DNA from: Neurospora tetraspora | Taxonomy: Eukaryota > Ascomycota > Sordariomycetes > Sordariales > Sordariaceae | Reading direction: 5' to 3' | Assembly (NCBI RefSeq): GCF_033439725.1 | Contig: NW_026944389.1 | Coordinates: forward strand, 2,108,001-2,172,000 | DNA length: 64,000 nucleotides | In this document: one piece after another, positions 1 to 11,339 of the stretch | Layout of the letters: the number at the start of each line of letters is the position of its first letter | How positions within the stretch are numbered: position 1 is the first letter of the stretch | Notes under the pieces: model-generated | The model's input: only the letters and a program-made list of their open reading frames with translations | What the model was told of the DNA's origin: nothing | Databases searched by the model: none | Translations under genes and position numbers: made by a program

Positions 1-2242
1 GAGTCATGATTAAGGAATATTATAGCGGAGGATATGAGAACGCGGAACTACCGCTTTGGCTCGCATAACTTTCCATGGATTATAATGGCGGCTGAGATGG
101 AGTGGAGGATTTTGATGACATGGGAATTCGAGGGAGAGGGAAGAAAGAGAAAGGAGATATCTAAATAACTCAATCCGGTTGGTTGCTGGAGAGTGCAGAT
201 ACCTACTTAGACATATACCCACAAAAATAATTATAATGGATATTTTGCGACTTTGAACCGTTCTGCGTCATAGATCCTTGGGTGTAGTGACGATGGTAAG
301 AGCCGGAGATGCAACTTTCTTCAACACGTGTGAATGTTCCTGGTTGGTGTCTTGATGAAAATGTCGTCAACGTCGATGTACCTAGGTTGATAGCTGGGCA
401 GCTGCTGGGATAAAACGTCTGTGATAAGGGTTAGGGTTGACACCGCTATTTCCCCCTGACAATTCCGCCCTTCTTGACAGCACTGACAGCTCCAAGTTGA
501 AGGCGGTGATCTGCAGACACCTTCTGTGCTTCTGGCAGCCGCGGCTGTCAGCTCGGATTGTTCCAACAAAGACAAACAAATGTTCCGTGCATCAACATTT
601 CTCTGGGCAGGCAAGAAGCGGTAAGTTCCGATGACCCTATCCGACAAGTCAAACCGACAGATGACAAAAGTTGGAGGGAGGGGGGAGTTCATGCATGGCG
701 CTGCAATATGGCTTGTTTTCTGTTCTCAACTTCCCATCACATCCAAAGAAATGCCCTGAGAAAGCAAAACAAACACCATCTTCACTTTCCCTCCCACCCA
801 TGGCGCTGCACACTGCGTTACCGTTGCACACCTCTTACCTGTCGCTTCCCGGGTTTCCCGCAAACCTTAATATTCTGATCGGCCGACGGCGCCAGCAAAT
901 CAGCAATCCCTACAAACAGTGGTCTGACTGGCTACTCAGGGTCATCCGACTCCGTGCATAGTCGACAACGACCTCGAAATCGCCATGTGTAATACAGCTC
1001 AGACTTGAATCGAGGCAAGCAATGTTTTGTGTTCAGTCTTTTGCACCGGCCCCGACCCGGAGGAGACCTGAAGCCCGTGACAGCGGTCTGGCACGATGAC
1101 CGTTAGAACGACCAATGGGTTTACCCCTGAGGTAAGAAAAAACTGGACCACGAGTTCCAGGCCCGGGCCCTGTCCAGTGGGCCCCCTTTTGCTCTTTGAC
1201 CTCATCGCTCACCGTGGGGATCGCCGTGGGGATTTGGGGAAAGGGTCCAAACTCCAAAGGGAGGACGACAACAAACTCCCAAGCGAGGTGTACACATCTG
1301 GAAGGGCAATCTGAAAAGGAATGCCATGCCCGTCACAAAAAGAGCAGAGATTCCACTTTACGTGCCGACCCAGACCGGTCGGTAGTTATATCTCATTCCC
1401 AAATGAGCATGAACGGAATCGCTTGTCGCTTGACCATTCATGTCATCCTTCTTCGTCCCCCCCCCCCCCCCCCCCCCCAGCGCCTCTCGTCGGAGACATT
1501 GATTTGAACATCGCTGTAAAAGTCCTCATTTCATCGACCGCTCTGGGGTTAGCGGCACAATATCCAACACCCTCGATCATTGGTCGCAACGAGGTGTTCC
1601 TGGCACGAACCCGTTAGCACACCACCCACCGATGCTACCTCGAGCCCACCAGCCCACCCGGTGCCGAGATGAGGCGCCCAGGGACACCGAAGCGGTCGGC
1701 TCGCTGATTGGGTACACCCCCTGAGTCTATCGCGACCTACAGGTAGCTTGTCTTCCCCTTCCACGCAGCTTCCTTTTTGTTGGCCCGCCCCGGGGAGATA
1801 CACTGAGTGGAAAACGCCTGGACATGGGGCACGACATGGGCCACAACATGCTCGGCTCCTCGTCGACCCATCCCAATCCCATCCCATTTCCCCGTCTGGG
1901 GTGAAGCTTGGCTTTTTCCCTCTCGTGCACCAAGCCCGGGACAAGCCTTCTCTTCTCTCTTCCTGTCGCTCTCCCGATCTTTCTTTCCTTCACGGACCTT
2001 CGTTGGAACCTCCACACTCGCTGACCTTGACCCCTTCGAAGCTCGACGCGCCTCGGCTTGTCCAGTGTCCGTCGAATCTCCTCACGATCGTTCCGACCTG
2101 ACCATCTTTACGATTTTATGTCCTATGAACACCGGCTCGAGTTCTGAATAGGGAAAGTGTTAGTGCTGGATATCAGTTGAACGACAACCGACTTTGTACC
2201 AGAGCTCATATCGCGACGCGCTGAGCTCCACGACCATTCGAC
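1..2242. other. intergenic, left edge; SUN gene promoter
   Basis: I see no convincing gene here. Short open frames on both strands lack family resemblance and splice structure. The stretch holds a telomere-like box at 426-438, a 22-bp C run at 1457-1478 and pyrimidine-rich sequence from about 1900 to 2060, which is typical of a fungal promoter or 5' leader. The downstream part presumably drives the SUN-family gene starting at 2243. Confidence 0.6.
1457..1478. repeat. 22-bp poly-C homopolymer
   Basis: An uninterrupted run of 22 C on the + strand (G on the other strand) lies in non-coding DNA about 770 bp upstream of the SUN gene. A run of this length is prone to length variation and can form G-quadruplex or i-motif structures. 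Confidence 0.95.
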
Positions 2243-3816
2243 ATGAAACTCTCCACATTCCAGACCGCCCTTGGCGCGGCCTCATTATTCTTCAGTGCCC
2301 AACCGGTCTCTGCCGGTCATGGGGGTCATCGCCATCTCCATGAACGTTCCACAAGGAGACAAAGTCGTGTCGAGGAGACCATTGAGAGCGTTGAGATGCC
2401 TCAGCTGCAAAAGCTGCAAAAGAGGAAACCCCAATGTTCTCTGCCCGATCACCCAGACCTTGTGTTTGTTCCGGGGGGCATGAACAATGGTTTCGCCATG
2501 AGCCCCGATGAGCCATGTGAGGATGGAAAATGGTGCCCATACGCGTGTGTTCCTGGAAAGGTTATGGCGCAATGGGAACCAAACTCGACCTATCAGTATC
2601 CCCAGTCAATGGTGAGTTGAAACATACCTCGACCTAGTAAGACTTGAAGCGCTAATACATAGTCAAGCATGGCGGTCTGTATTGCAATAAAGGAAAGCCT
2701 GAGAAGGCCTTCGACGACCAGCCATACTGTGTAGATGGAACCGGTGCTGTTCAGGTAGTTAACAAGGCTGGAAAGGTTGTGTCCTTTTGCCAAACTGTCT
2801 TGCCTGGTAATGAGGCCATGATTATCCCCACCGACATCCAGGGCCAGTCCAAGATCGCTGTGCCTGGACCCTCTTATTGGGCCTCGACCGCTGCGCAGTA
2901 AGCATACCCACAGATGATGATATTTGTGACTCACCAAGCTGACCTTCTCAGTTACTATATCAACGCGCCTGGCGTCTCTTCTGCAGAGGGCTGCATTTGG
3001 GGTAGCCCAAGCAAGCCCATCGGAAACTGGAGTCCTTATGTTGCTGGAGCAAACACCGTTTCCGCTGGTGAGACGTATGTGAAGATTGCGTGGAATCCCA
3101 TTTACATGGACTGCGACTGGAAGAAGACGAAGCCCAGCTTTGGTGTCAAGATCGAGTGCCCCTCTGGAGGTTGCAATGGTTTGCCGTGCTCTATCGATCC
3201 TTCCAAGCATGGTGTTGGAGGCCTGGAAAGCCCAGTCTCCACCACGGGTGTCGGCGGTGCTCAGTTCTGCGTTGTCACCGTTCCCAAGGGACAGACTGCC
3301 AACATCGTGGTGTTCAACGTCGATGGTTCCAGCGATGAGCCCAAGACATCGACCACCAAGAAGCCTGATCCTCCCAAGACCACCTCGACGCCCCCGCCGC
3401 CCCCGCCGCCTAAGACCTCCTCTACCACGAAGGCACCCACGACCACATCAACTCCTCCTCCCACCACTTCTTCTTCTTCTTCTTCTTTTTCTTCGGTCCG
3501 CACGTCTTCGGCTCCAGTATCCTCGGCTCCAGTATCCTTGGTAATCAGCATAGTAGAGTCTTCTGTTGAGTCCTCCGAGACACCATCAGCCTCGAAGCCC
3601 TCGCTCTGGGGTGGTGGTATCTTCAAGGAGAACGGTGCCGATTCAACCCCTACTAGCCAAGCCCCCGAGACAACGGAAACACCGAAATTAACGGAAACCG
3701 AAGAGCCCGCACCTGTCTCGACCACATCGAAGAAGAACGATGGCGCTGCTCAAGAAGGTGGCGCTGCCATTGCAGGCTTGGTCGTCGCCATCGTCGCCGC
3801 TGCAACTCTCCTCTAG
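2243..3816 (+). CDS. SUN-family secreted cell-wall protein (GH132-like), GPI-type C-terminus
   Basis: Three exons, 2243-2611, 2668-2897 and 2952-3816, give 487 aa. Residues 1-24 are a signal peptide ending in PVSA, followed by a dibasic TRRQSR processing-type site near residue 35. The Cys-rich SUN domain follows, with WCPYACVPG, HGGLYC, QPYCVDG, SFCQTVLPGNE, YYINAPGVSSAEGCIWG and WNPIYMDCDW. After it come a Pro/Ser/Thr-rich linker with poly-Pro and poly-Ser and a hydrophobic C-terminus (GAAIAGLVVAIVAAATLL) suited to GPI attachment. Known SUN proteins act on beta-glucan during wall remodelling and septation. Intron 1 must end at an AAG (2667) to keep frame; a TAG five bases upstream is out of phase. 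Intron 2 is phase 2. The family call is firm; the enzymatic activity is inferred from the family. Confidence 0.92.
3468..3492 (+). repeat. TTC/TCT microsatellite in SUN coding sequence
   Basis: A run of TCT triplets encodes the poly-Ser part of the SUN linker. It is followed at about 3508-3538 by a short direct duplication built on GGCTCCAGTATCC. Both can change length without shifting frame. Confidence 0.85.
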
Positions 3817-5430
3817 AATGCTGTCTCTGCACAAATCTAGAACGAGTTGGGCCCCAGTATCCCGCTGGGAGGCCGATTCTTTGCTTTCTTGTATACGACG
3901 TTGGATTATCTTCTTCATCAGATTTCGCGGCCACGATATACGAGATACATCCGGTCGAAATCTACCTGACTCTGCTTCTTTTCTTCGATTTTCGGGAAAC
4001 GGCGACGAACAGCGACGACATGACATACCCGTCTGAAACGACCACATCGGCCCAGTTAGCAAAAAGCCCACTCGTCAAAACCCGGAAGTCGACAAAAAAC
4101 TTTACATACCTTTTTTAACACCCCCCATACATACGCTCAGTACCTAGTGTCTATTGTTATTTCCGCAGCCCAATTGGCGCGCCAAAGGCTGCTGCCATAT
4201 TGTGCCCTTCTTCTCACTCAGTCGTTCTTGCTGCTGCAAGCGGCATTTTTATTATTCGACGACTTAATTTCGGTATTGGTGTTTGTTGCGAGGATATCTT
4301 ATTTTTGTTCGGCGATATACCCCCATTGAAGCTCTTGGTTGTTTTTGGTCTTTGCGTTGGGTGCGGCGAGTTTTTGGATATCTTCTTCTTGTTGCATATT
4401 TTTTTTTGGTGAATGACCCTTGGATATTGTTGTCAACCGCAAGGTGGAAAATGAAATGTATGCGGTTGGAAGGTGGGAGGTGGTGGGAGGTTGTAAGGCC
4501 GCGGCTCGGTTCTATAATTAAGGTATAGGCTGGATGGGATGATGGATGTCGAAACGTAACTTTTTGGTGAAAGGGAGGTGAAAGGGTAAACAAACAATGA
4601 TGAGGTTCCGTGGCCGGACGGAGGAGGCATTGAGAAAGTCTGGTAGACCTAGGGTCTCGACTTCCCGGTGTGCTCTGGAGGACTGGGTTGGGCATTGGGT
4701 ATTATTTGAGACGAGACACTGAATGAAAGAGCAAACGATGTTCGTGACGACGAATCTGTTTAATCCCAGATTTTGCTTTTTAAAAACCATATGCTGATGG
4801 TGACAATGACGCTTTGCCGAAGTTCGGAGCTTGAGAAAAAAGAAATTGACGTGAGAAGGGGATGACGGGATGGAAAGGCGACGATGTCGGATTTTGCTAG
4901 AATTTGGTGGTTGATGAGGAAATAGACATGGGGAAATGATGAGAACCAAGGAAGGAGAGAATCAAGACGAAGAAAAAAATCACAAGAAGTCAACCGACAG
5001 GACTTGAAACATTTTATGAACACAAGGCAGGTACGACTTGGTGACTTGTCCTTGGCGGGTACTGTCATACATGTACGGGTCGTACCAGTCGGCAAGCCCG
5101 GTTCTCAGCTGCCTCGCTCCACGTTGGCTGTGAGCCCCTTCATCAAGTAAATACGAGCTCGCTCTAAAAATAACATTGGCCTTCGTATCAGCTCACTTTC
5201 AACGATGTTATATCCGGGGCAAAGCCAGCTTGGCAGTTCACGTTTATGGAGAGTGTTGAGTTTTGAAACCATCATATTACAAACGTATGCCCTATGAAAG
5301 CTCTAGGATAAATCCGATGATTCAGTTTTACGATGATGCAGTCTATCAATATGCCCGCTTCTCCCATAGCAACATTACAGAGTTAAAAGCAACGAAAACC
5401 AGAGCAAGTATCACCACCCATCAACTATTC
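3817..5430. other. intergenic, convergent 3' regions
   Basis: This 1.6-kb stretch lies between the convergent SUN and CSN12-type genes. It is T-rich on the + strand just after the SUN stop. No open frame has recognisable similarity, so it is presumably two 3' UTRs and a spacer. Confidence 0.6.
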
Positions 5431-7114
5431 TCAACCCATCTTAACCCAACCAGGCACATCCTCAAACTCACCCGGCGGCTCGTTCGTCTCGCCCGCATCC
5501 GCCGCCGCCAGCTCATCCTCGTAATCCTCCCTGAACCGGTCCATGATACTCTCATACGGGCACGGCCAACCGGCCGCCACCGCGTTCCCTCCCTTGCGCT
5601 TGGCGCCCTCGACCGCGAACTTCTTCTGTTGGCGAGCGATAAACCCATTAAGCAGGCCCGCGTAGACCAAGCCCGCGACGATCGACTCCATACTGTCAAG
5701 ATCCGGTTGCTTGTTTCCGAAGATCAATCCTTCCGAGGGCATCAACCGCTTCGGCTGTCCGCCTGGGGGAGGGGTGAGGGTGAGAGTGGTGCCAGCAGCA
5801 ACGGGGGTGTAGCCCTCTAGGAGCTTTTGGACGTACGTGGCGGTTACCACGAGGTCGGAGAGGGAGAGGGCGGGGGCGCGGTTGGTCATCATGTTAGGAT
5901 CGTTTCCGGTGGCGCCTTCCCATGTGAGCAGGAACGTCTTGCGCGTGAAGGAGCGCCAGACGAGGGGTTTGAGGCGGTAGAGGAGCGTTAGGTAGAGGCC
6001 GCGGTCCCAGAGCCAGTCTCTGCTGGCGTTGAGGGCCTGGTGGAAGGCGACAAAGTTGCCGGTCCGGATAGCGGCGCAAATTGGGATGAAGATGTCGGCG
6101 AAGCCGGCGGCCTCGGGCCGTGAGAGAAGCATCTGTGACGGGAAACGTCCCAAGAGAAGGTTCGAGGGGATCCAGTAGATCAGAATCTGTCGACGATGCT
6201 TGAGGAATTGTGGGTGGCATTGTCGGTATGCTTCTTCGAAGCACCAGTGGGCACGCATGTAATGGCCATGATCGAAGTTGAAGCGGCCAAGGTAGTAGAG
6301 GAAGGTAACGCGTTGTGATGCAGGGTATAGTGAGAGTGCCGGTCCGCTTGTAGAGAGGTTGGTGAACATCTGGACGGCCAGTCGCGATTTGTCGCACTAC
6401 AGTATAGTATGGTCATGAGTATATCTTCTAGGATCATCTCACGTAAAGGAGGAGCATAAGACTTACAGCAAACAGCAGTTTCAGTGTCAAGTTCGCAAAT
6501 AGATACACGGCAATCTTCTTCCCCTTGGGAGGTGACCAGCGAGTACTTGATCGATCTGTGAGACACGATGTGAAAATCTTCTGAATGATATCTGCGGCAA
6601 GCTCGACAATCGACTTCTTCTCGCCAGCTTCATCACCAGTCATGTCGCCCTGAATCTGGGCCATGAGATGAGGCTCCTTGGTAATGCTCATTACCAACTT
6701 GGAGAGCGCCTCTGAAAGCGACATGCTGGTTTGTAGAAGCATGATGCCATACGTTGGATTAGCAAGTGCATTTGCACATGATATGAGCAGGTCGCTGAGC
6801 CGACCATAGAGTTTAACGATGTCGTTGAAGTCTACATCGCGCCAGTACTTCAAGTACTCCTCCATGAACGAGTTGAAGCCGGGCCATGGCGAGCCTCTTC
6901 CTTCTGGAACATCATCCTCCTCTGGTAAATGTTTCTCAACCAGCTTCTCGATATTGCCTGAATTTGCGGGACAGGACGACCTCAGTTGTTGTCCAAGCTC
7001 ATAATAATGTGCGGCAACATTCGGTTCGACGAGCAACCAGTTGCGGAGCTCGTCACCATTTTGAGTTTGTACGAACCCGCGAATGCTGGCCAGAAATTCC
7101 GCAATAAGGCTCAT
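5431..7114 (-). CDS. csn12: CSN12-type PCI-domain protein
   Basis: Two exons, 7114-6467 and 6396-5431, are joined at a phase-0 intron of 70 bp (GTAAGT donor, CTGTAG acceptor) and give 537 aa. The N-terminal half is helical. The second half, from about residue 225, carries the TPR/PCI-like arrangement seen in CSN12/PCID2 proteins (VTFLYYLGRFNFDHGHY, CFEEAYRQCHPQ, IPSNLLLGRFPS, YRLKPLVWRSFTRKTF, with MESIVAGLVYAGLLNGFI in the winged-helix position). Family members associate with the COP9 signalosome or with the Thp3/Sac3-like mRNA processing and export machinery. Which role applies here cannot be told from sequence. A PCI insertion rich in Pro and Thr (TLTLTPPPGG) is present. It runs in the same direction as the thiolase gene behind it. 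Confidence 0.85.
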
Positions 7115-7832
7115 GGCTGTGGTTGATTTGTAGTTGATGCGTTCGTGAACGGTCGAATTGTGTCAACCCAGCTTCCTCCTCCTAGGTCCTAGCCCGGCCG
7201 TGCCAGGGCACAAGGAAAAGCGAAAATCAATCCGAGCTTGTTGAAGGGTGAGAAGCGGAGTACGTCGTGAAATATCGTCGTAATCTGATATCTTGATGCT
7301 GAAGCTATTAAGGAGCTGGCGCTTAAATGAAAATCCGAAATGATACGATAAATAACTTGTTGTAGTTGTTGCTGGATGTTTGGTTTGCTACACAAAGATG
7401 CAGACCGTTCCAGTTGAAGTTGCGATCTCAAAGGTGAAGTTGAGATGAGTGTGTTTGCACTGTGCTGCATTGATGCGTTACGTGTCTGACTGAACGGCGA
7501 TAACCCTAACCCTTCGGGCTTTACCTACGAACCCTGGGACTTTTGTTGCACGAGAGTTGGATTTTGTTCACTTTATTTTCGGTTGTAAATTTACATCACC
7601 ACCAAGATTATTAGTGTCAACTTGTTAGTTCTTTACTTATTCAATTCGATTGTGTCCCTTTTACCCAACAAGATGCAGCTGTAACTATGTGCAGACCGGC
7701 CCTGCTTTTGGCAGCGCACTATACCATTTGTAAATAAAAGGAAGCCCAACCAACTCCGAAGCTTTGCAAATCTTCATCCCGATACAAGCGAATTCAAACA
7801 AACACCCATCCTTAACGCCTCGATATCCCCGT
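7115..7832. other. intergenic; promoter of the CSN12-type gene
   Basis: This 0.7-kb region lies between the thiolase stop (7833) and the CSN12-type start (7114), both genes reading leftward. It contains a telomere-like box at 7501-7512 and AT-rich sequence around 7560-7680. No gene is seen. Confidence 0.6.
7501..7512 (-). promoter_or_regulatory. telomere-like box (TTAGGGTTA type)
   Basis: TAACCCTAACCC on the + strand reads GGGTTAGGGTTA on the coding strand of the CSN12-type gene, 387 bp upstream of its start. Such boxes bind Myb/TRF-like factors in other fungi. Function here is inferred from that resemblance and from similar copies elsewhere in the window. Confidence 0.4.
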
Positions 7833-9186
7833 TTATACCGACTCGATCCTCTGGACAACCATGGCGGTGGCCGCACCTCCACCGTTGCAAATGGCTGCCA
7901 CACCGTACTGGCCAGGCTGGAGCTGGTGAAGCAAGGTAACAAGAATGCGGGATCCGGAGCTACCCAAGGCGTGTCCGAGAGCAATGGCGCCACCAAGAGG
8001 GTTGACTACAGCGCCCTCAAGACCCAGAATCTTCTCGTTGGCCTTGATGACCGCGGCGAAGGCCTCGTTGAACTCCCAAATGGCAACCTGGTCCTTGCTG
8101 ATGCCGGCACGCTTGAGGGCAAGCTCAACAGCCTTGGAGGGCGCAATGGGGAAGTCGATGGGGTCCATAGCGGCATCAGCATGGCTGACGATACGGGCAA
8201 GAACCCTCGAGCCCTTGCCGAACTCTTGCGCGAGCGACTTGTTGCCGAGAACCAGAGCACTGGCGCCATCGTTGAGGGTGGAGGCGTTGGCGGCCGTCAC
8301 GGTACCGGTGCCATCACGGACGAAGGCAGGCTTAAGAGTGGGGACCTTGTCCAGCTTGATGTCGTTGTAGCCCTCATCCACCTCGATGATCTTGTCGCCC
8401 TTCTTGCCGGGAACGGTGACGGGGACAATCTCCTCAGCGAACTTTCCGGAAGCCCAAGCAGCCTGGGCGCGCTTGTACGACTGGATGGCATACTCGTCCT
8501 GCTGTTCACGAGAGATCTGGAACTTCTTGGCAGTGTTCTCCGCGCAGTTGCCCATGTGGAACTCGTTGTAGACGTCGGTCAAACCATCCTTGATAAGGCC
8601 ATCCTCCATCTTGATGTGACCGAACGGGGGCATGCCGCTAGCGCGGGGAACGTAGTACGGCACCCTTGTCATGTTCTCCATACCACCGGCGACCTGGGCC
8701 TCCGCTAGACCGAGCTGGATGTTTTGCGCAGCGAACACAACAGCCTTGAGACCGGAAGAGCACACCTTGTTGATGGTAATGGCCTCTACGTTGGGGGAAA
8801 GGCCAGCAAAGATGACGGCCTGGCGCGCGGGGGCCTGGCCGACAGCGCCCTGGAGGACGTTGCCCATGTAGACATCGGTGATCTTCTCAACGGGGATGCC
8901 CGACCTCTTGACGGCCTCTTTGATGGCAACGGCACCGAGCTTGGGAGCAGGAACGGTGGTGTAAGAGCCATTGAACTGGCAAATGTTAGCACAAGCACCA
9001 TCTTGTGGAAGTGGTTATTTTTGCGGAGCGGCTCACCTTGGCCGTTGGTGTCCTCACACCACTGAGAATGTAGGCATCCTGAATCTGCTGACGGAGGGCA
9101 GACTGAGTGGAAAAAAGACGAGAGGAAGCGACGCGGGAAGTGCGCGAAGCCGAGCCAACGGCTGTCCTGGCGTGGCAAAGGACCAT
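7833..9186 (-). CDS. acetyl-CoA acetyltransferase (thiolase II), mitochondrial type
   Basis: Two exons, 9186-9037 and 8975-7833, give 430 aa. The phase-0 intron has a GTGAGC donor and a CTAAC branch. The enzyme condenses or cleaves acetoacetyl-CoA. All thiolase landmarks are visible: nucleophile Cys122 in NKVCSSG, EFNEAFA, His385 in [10 protein letters not shown] and Cys413 in CNGGGA. The first 35 residues are rich in Arg and Ser with no acidic residue before the catalytic domain ([20 protein letters not shown]), a mitochondrial presequence. This argues for the mitochondrial enzyme rather than the cytosolic ERG10 form. The frame stays open upstream to an ATG at 9339, adding 51 residues; I prefer 9186 because the presequence starts there. 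The His motif usually reads GHPLG, so Ala is a variant. Confidence 0.93.
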
Positions 9187-10649
9187 TTTTGCTGTCGAAA
9201 AAAGAAGCTGCAGCTGGTGACGATGAGTTACAGGACGCAGGGACGGTACTGCACAGCGCAGATGTCGGTGACGAAGAGGAGATGGAGATGGCCGAACGGG
9301 AATGAACAACAGCACAACAGGAGAGGCAACACAGAACAAGAGCAGGAAAGAAATATGAATAGGGACAGGATCGCAAGAGAGACTTGTAGTATTGATGGGG
9401 AAAATGATTAATAAACTACAAAGCTGGGGAGCTCTCTCTCTTTTCCTCGGAGCTTGTCAGATGCCATGACGGCACTGGTCGGCTTGTGACGGTACATGTG
9501 GAGAGGATTCACACAAAAGCGATCCTCCACCCCGCCAATTGAGCGCCAAAAGTGGCCGCCACCGTGGTTTTCGCGGGGACCCCAAGGGGCACATGGGACA
9601 CAAAAAGCTTCCACTTGGTATCCGGGGTTTTCCGTGGAGTCTGCCGCTGACAGCCAGGGGAAGCTCATCCATTCACAATGCCCTGCTTGGACCATGCCGT
9701 GCCCATGCCGTGGCCGGGCGGATGGAGAAACATGGAGGAGAGTTGAGGCCGCGGCGGAGAAACGGATCCGGAGGTGGACGCTCTCCCGTTCATTCACTCT
9801 TTCCGCAGTCTCCTGCTGCCAGTGCCGGCATCATAGCTGTACCGGATACGGCTCGTATAAAGTCAGGGATCAAAGCCCACTGCACGCTCAAGAGTCGTTT
9901 CGCGTCACTATGATATATCCCAGTCGCGCTTGTCCCTGCAATTGCCGTCCCGCGCGCGTCTGTGAGTGTTGGGCAGAAACAAAGGAACCACTTTACGCGC
10001 GGGAGGTCAAAGGCCGAGCTCCCAACGCGACTTGAGATGTTGCGTTAGTTCCAAGCAAAGATCCTGTTGTGGCGTTGAAGTGTTTTCGGGCAGCTGCCGG
10101 GGGTGCCACAAGAGAAAGCTTGAATCGCTGCTTCAACCCGAACAATTGGCTGACAATGCACAATTCTTGATGTTTTGCTTGGGATTCATTTGTCAGTCCG
10201 ATTCGGATGTTTGGCTAGACAACCATTCAGCGGTGGCGCGATAGGTTGACCCCCAATCCAACAGCTGGCGGCCACCTTGTGCACAGGCCATAACCGCTTT
10301 GTCCTCAAAATTGATTGGCTGAGAAGTGGTCTTCGACAAGCCAGCGGCAATTGCCAGCCGGTCACTGGATGTTCATTGCCCTCGGCGCGCGTTCTCCCAG
10401 CTTCTTTGTGACGCCCCCCTCCAATCAGTTGGGTACGATAAGATAGCGGTCGTTATGCGCGTTCACTTGCTGGCTCTGCTGGTTTCCGTCATTCATCTCC
10501 GCATCTTCCAAAACAGTTGATTGTCTCGTCGCTACTCCAACCACAAAACCCATCTCGACTCGGACAAAGCATCGCATCCTATTCCATCAACCTTGTAGCT
10601 TTCCCTCCATACGTTCGGGCCGACTTAATCATCCATCACCAAAGCCAAA
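9187..10649. other. divergent intergenic region, thiolase / mus-8
   Basis: This 1.46-kb region separates two divergently transcribed genes and holds both promoters. The 3' part (10500-10649) is pyrimidine- and A-rich, typical of a 5' leader. A 179-codon open frame (9496-10035, +) shows no family signature or spliced continuation and is not called. Confidence 0.6.
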
Positions 10650-11339
10650 ATGTCAACCGCTGCCCGCCGCCGGCTTATGCGAGACTTCAAGGTGCGAGAC
10701 ATCATGAGCCATCCCGTTGGGTTCACACCGCTCGATGACTTGGCCGCCATGAGCACAACATACTCACCTCTTTTCTCGACAGCGCATGCAAACCGATCCT
10801 CCTGCTGGTGTTTCCGCCTCTCCCGTACCCGATAATGTTATGACATGGTAAGGAGAATGGTTGCTGTGGTGCCCGCTATGGGCGGTCTACCCCCGGCACA
10901 GCGATGACTGACATGAGTCTCCATACAGGAACGCCGTGATTATCGGACCCGCCGACACGCCCTTCGAGGATGGCACCTTCCGCCTCGTGATGCACTTTGA
11001 GGAGCAGTATCCCAATAAGCCTCCCTCGGTCAAGTTCATCAGCGAGATGTTCCACCCTAATGTTTACGCCACCGGCGAACTCTGTCTCGATATTCTACAG
11101 AACCGCTGGAGTCCAACGTACGACGTGGCGGCTGTACTTACAAGCATTCAGAGGTACGACTCCTTTCTCGATAATTTGGGTGGTTTCAACATGCTGACGG
11201 AACTATCTACTTCAGTCTGCTTAATGACCCGAACACAGGATCACCTGCGAACGTCGAAGCCTCCAACCTGTACAAGGACAACCGCAAAGAATACCACAAG
11301 AGAGTCCGGGAAACTGTTGAGAAGAGCTGGGAGGATTAA
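10650..11339 (+). CDS. mus-8: ubiquitin-conjugating enzyme E2, RAD6 homologue
   Basis: Four exons, 10650-10691, 10783-10847, 10929-11153 and 11216-11339, give exactly 151 aa, the usual length for fungal RAD6. Exon 1 encodes only the N-terminal helix ([14 protein letters not shown]). The UBC core carries [40 protein letters not shown] with active-site Cys88, and ends [13 protein letters not shown] and VEKSWED. It lacks the acidic tail of budding yeast Rad6. Family role: with Rad18 it mono-ubiquitinates PCNA in post-replication repair, and with Bre1 it ubiquitinates histone H2B. The Neurospora homologue is mus-8. Introns are 91, 81 and 62 bp; the first has an unusual GTGCGA donor. A TATA-like element is not obvious. 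Confidence 0.96.

Noticed and set aside
7764-8708. 314-codon open frame antisense to thiolase
   Set aside because: Shadow of the highly biased thiolase gene; the Val/Leu/Gly/Asp-rich translation is typical of antisense of a real gene.
9496-10035. 179-codon frame in the thiolase / mus-8 promoter region
   Set aside because: Cys- and Arg-rich random-like translation with no start context; it lies in a divergent promoter region.
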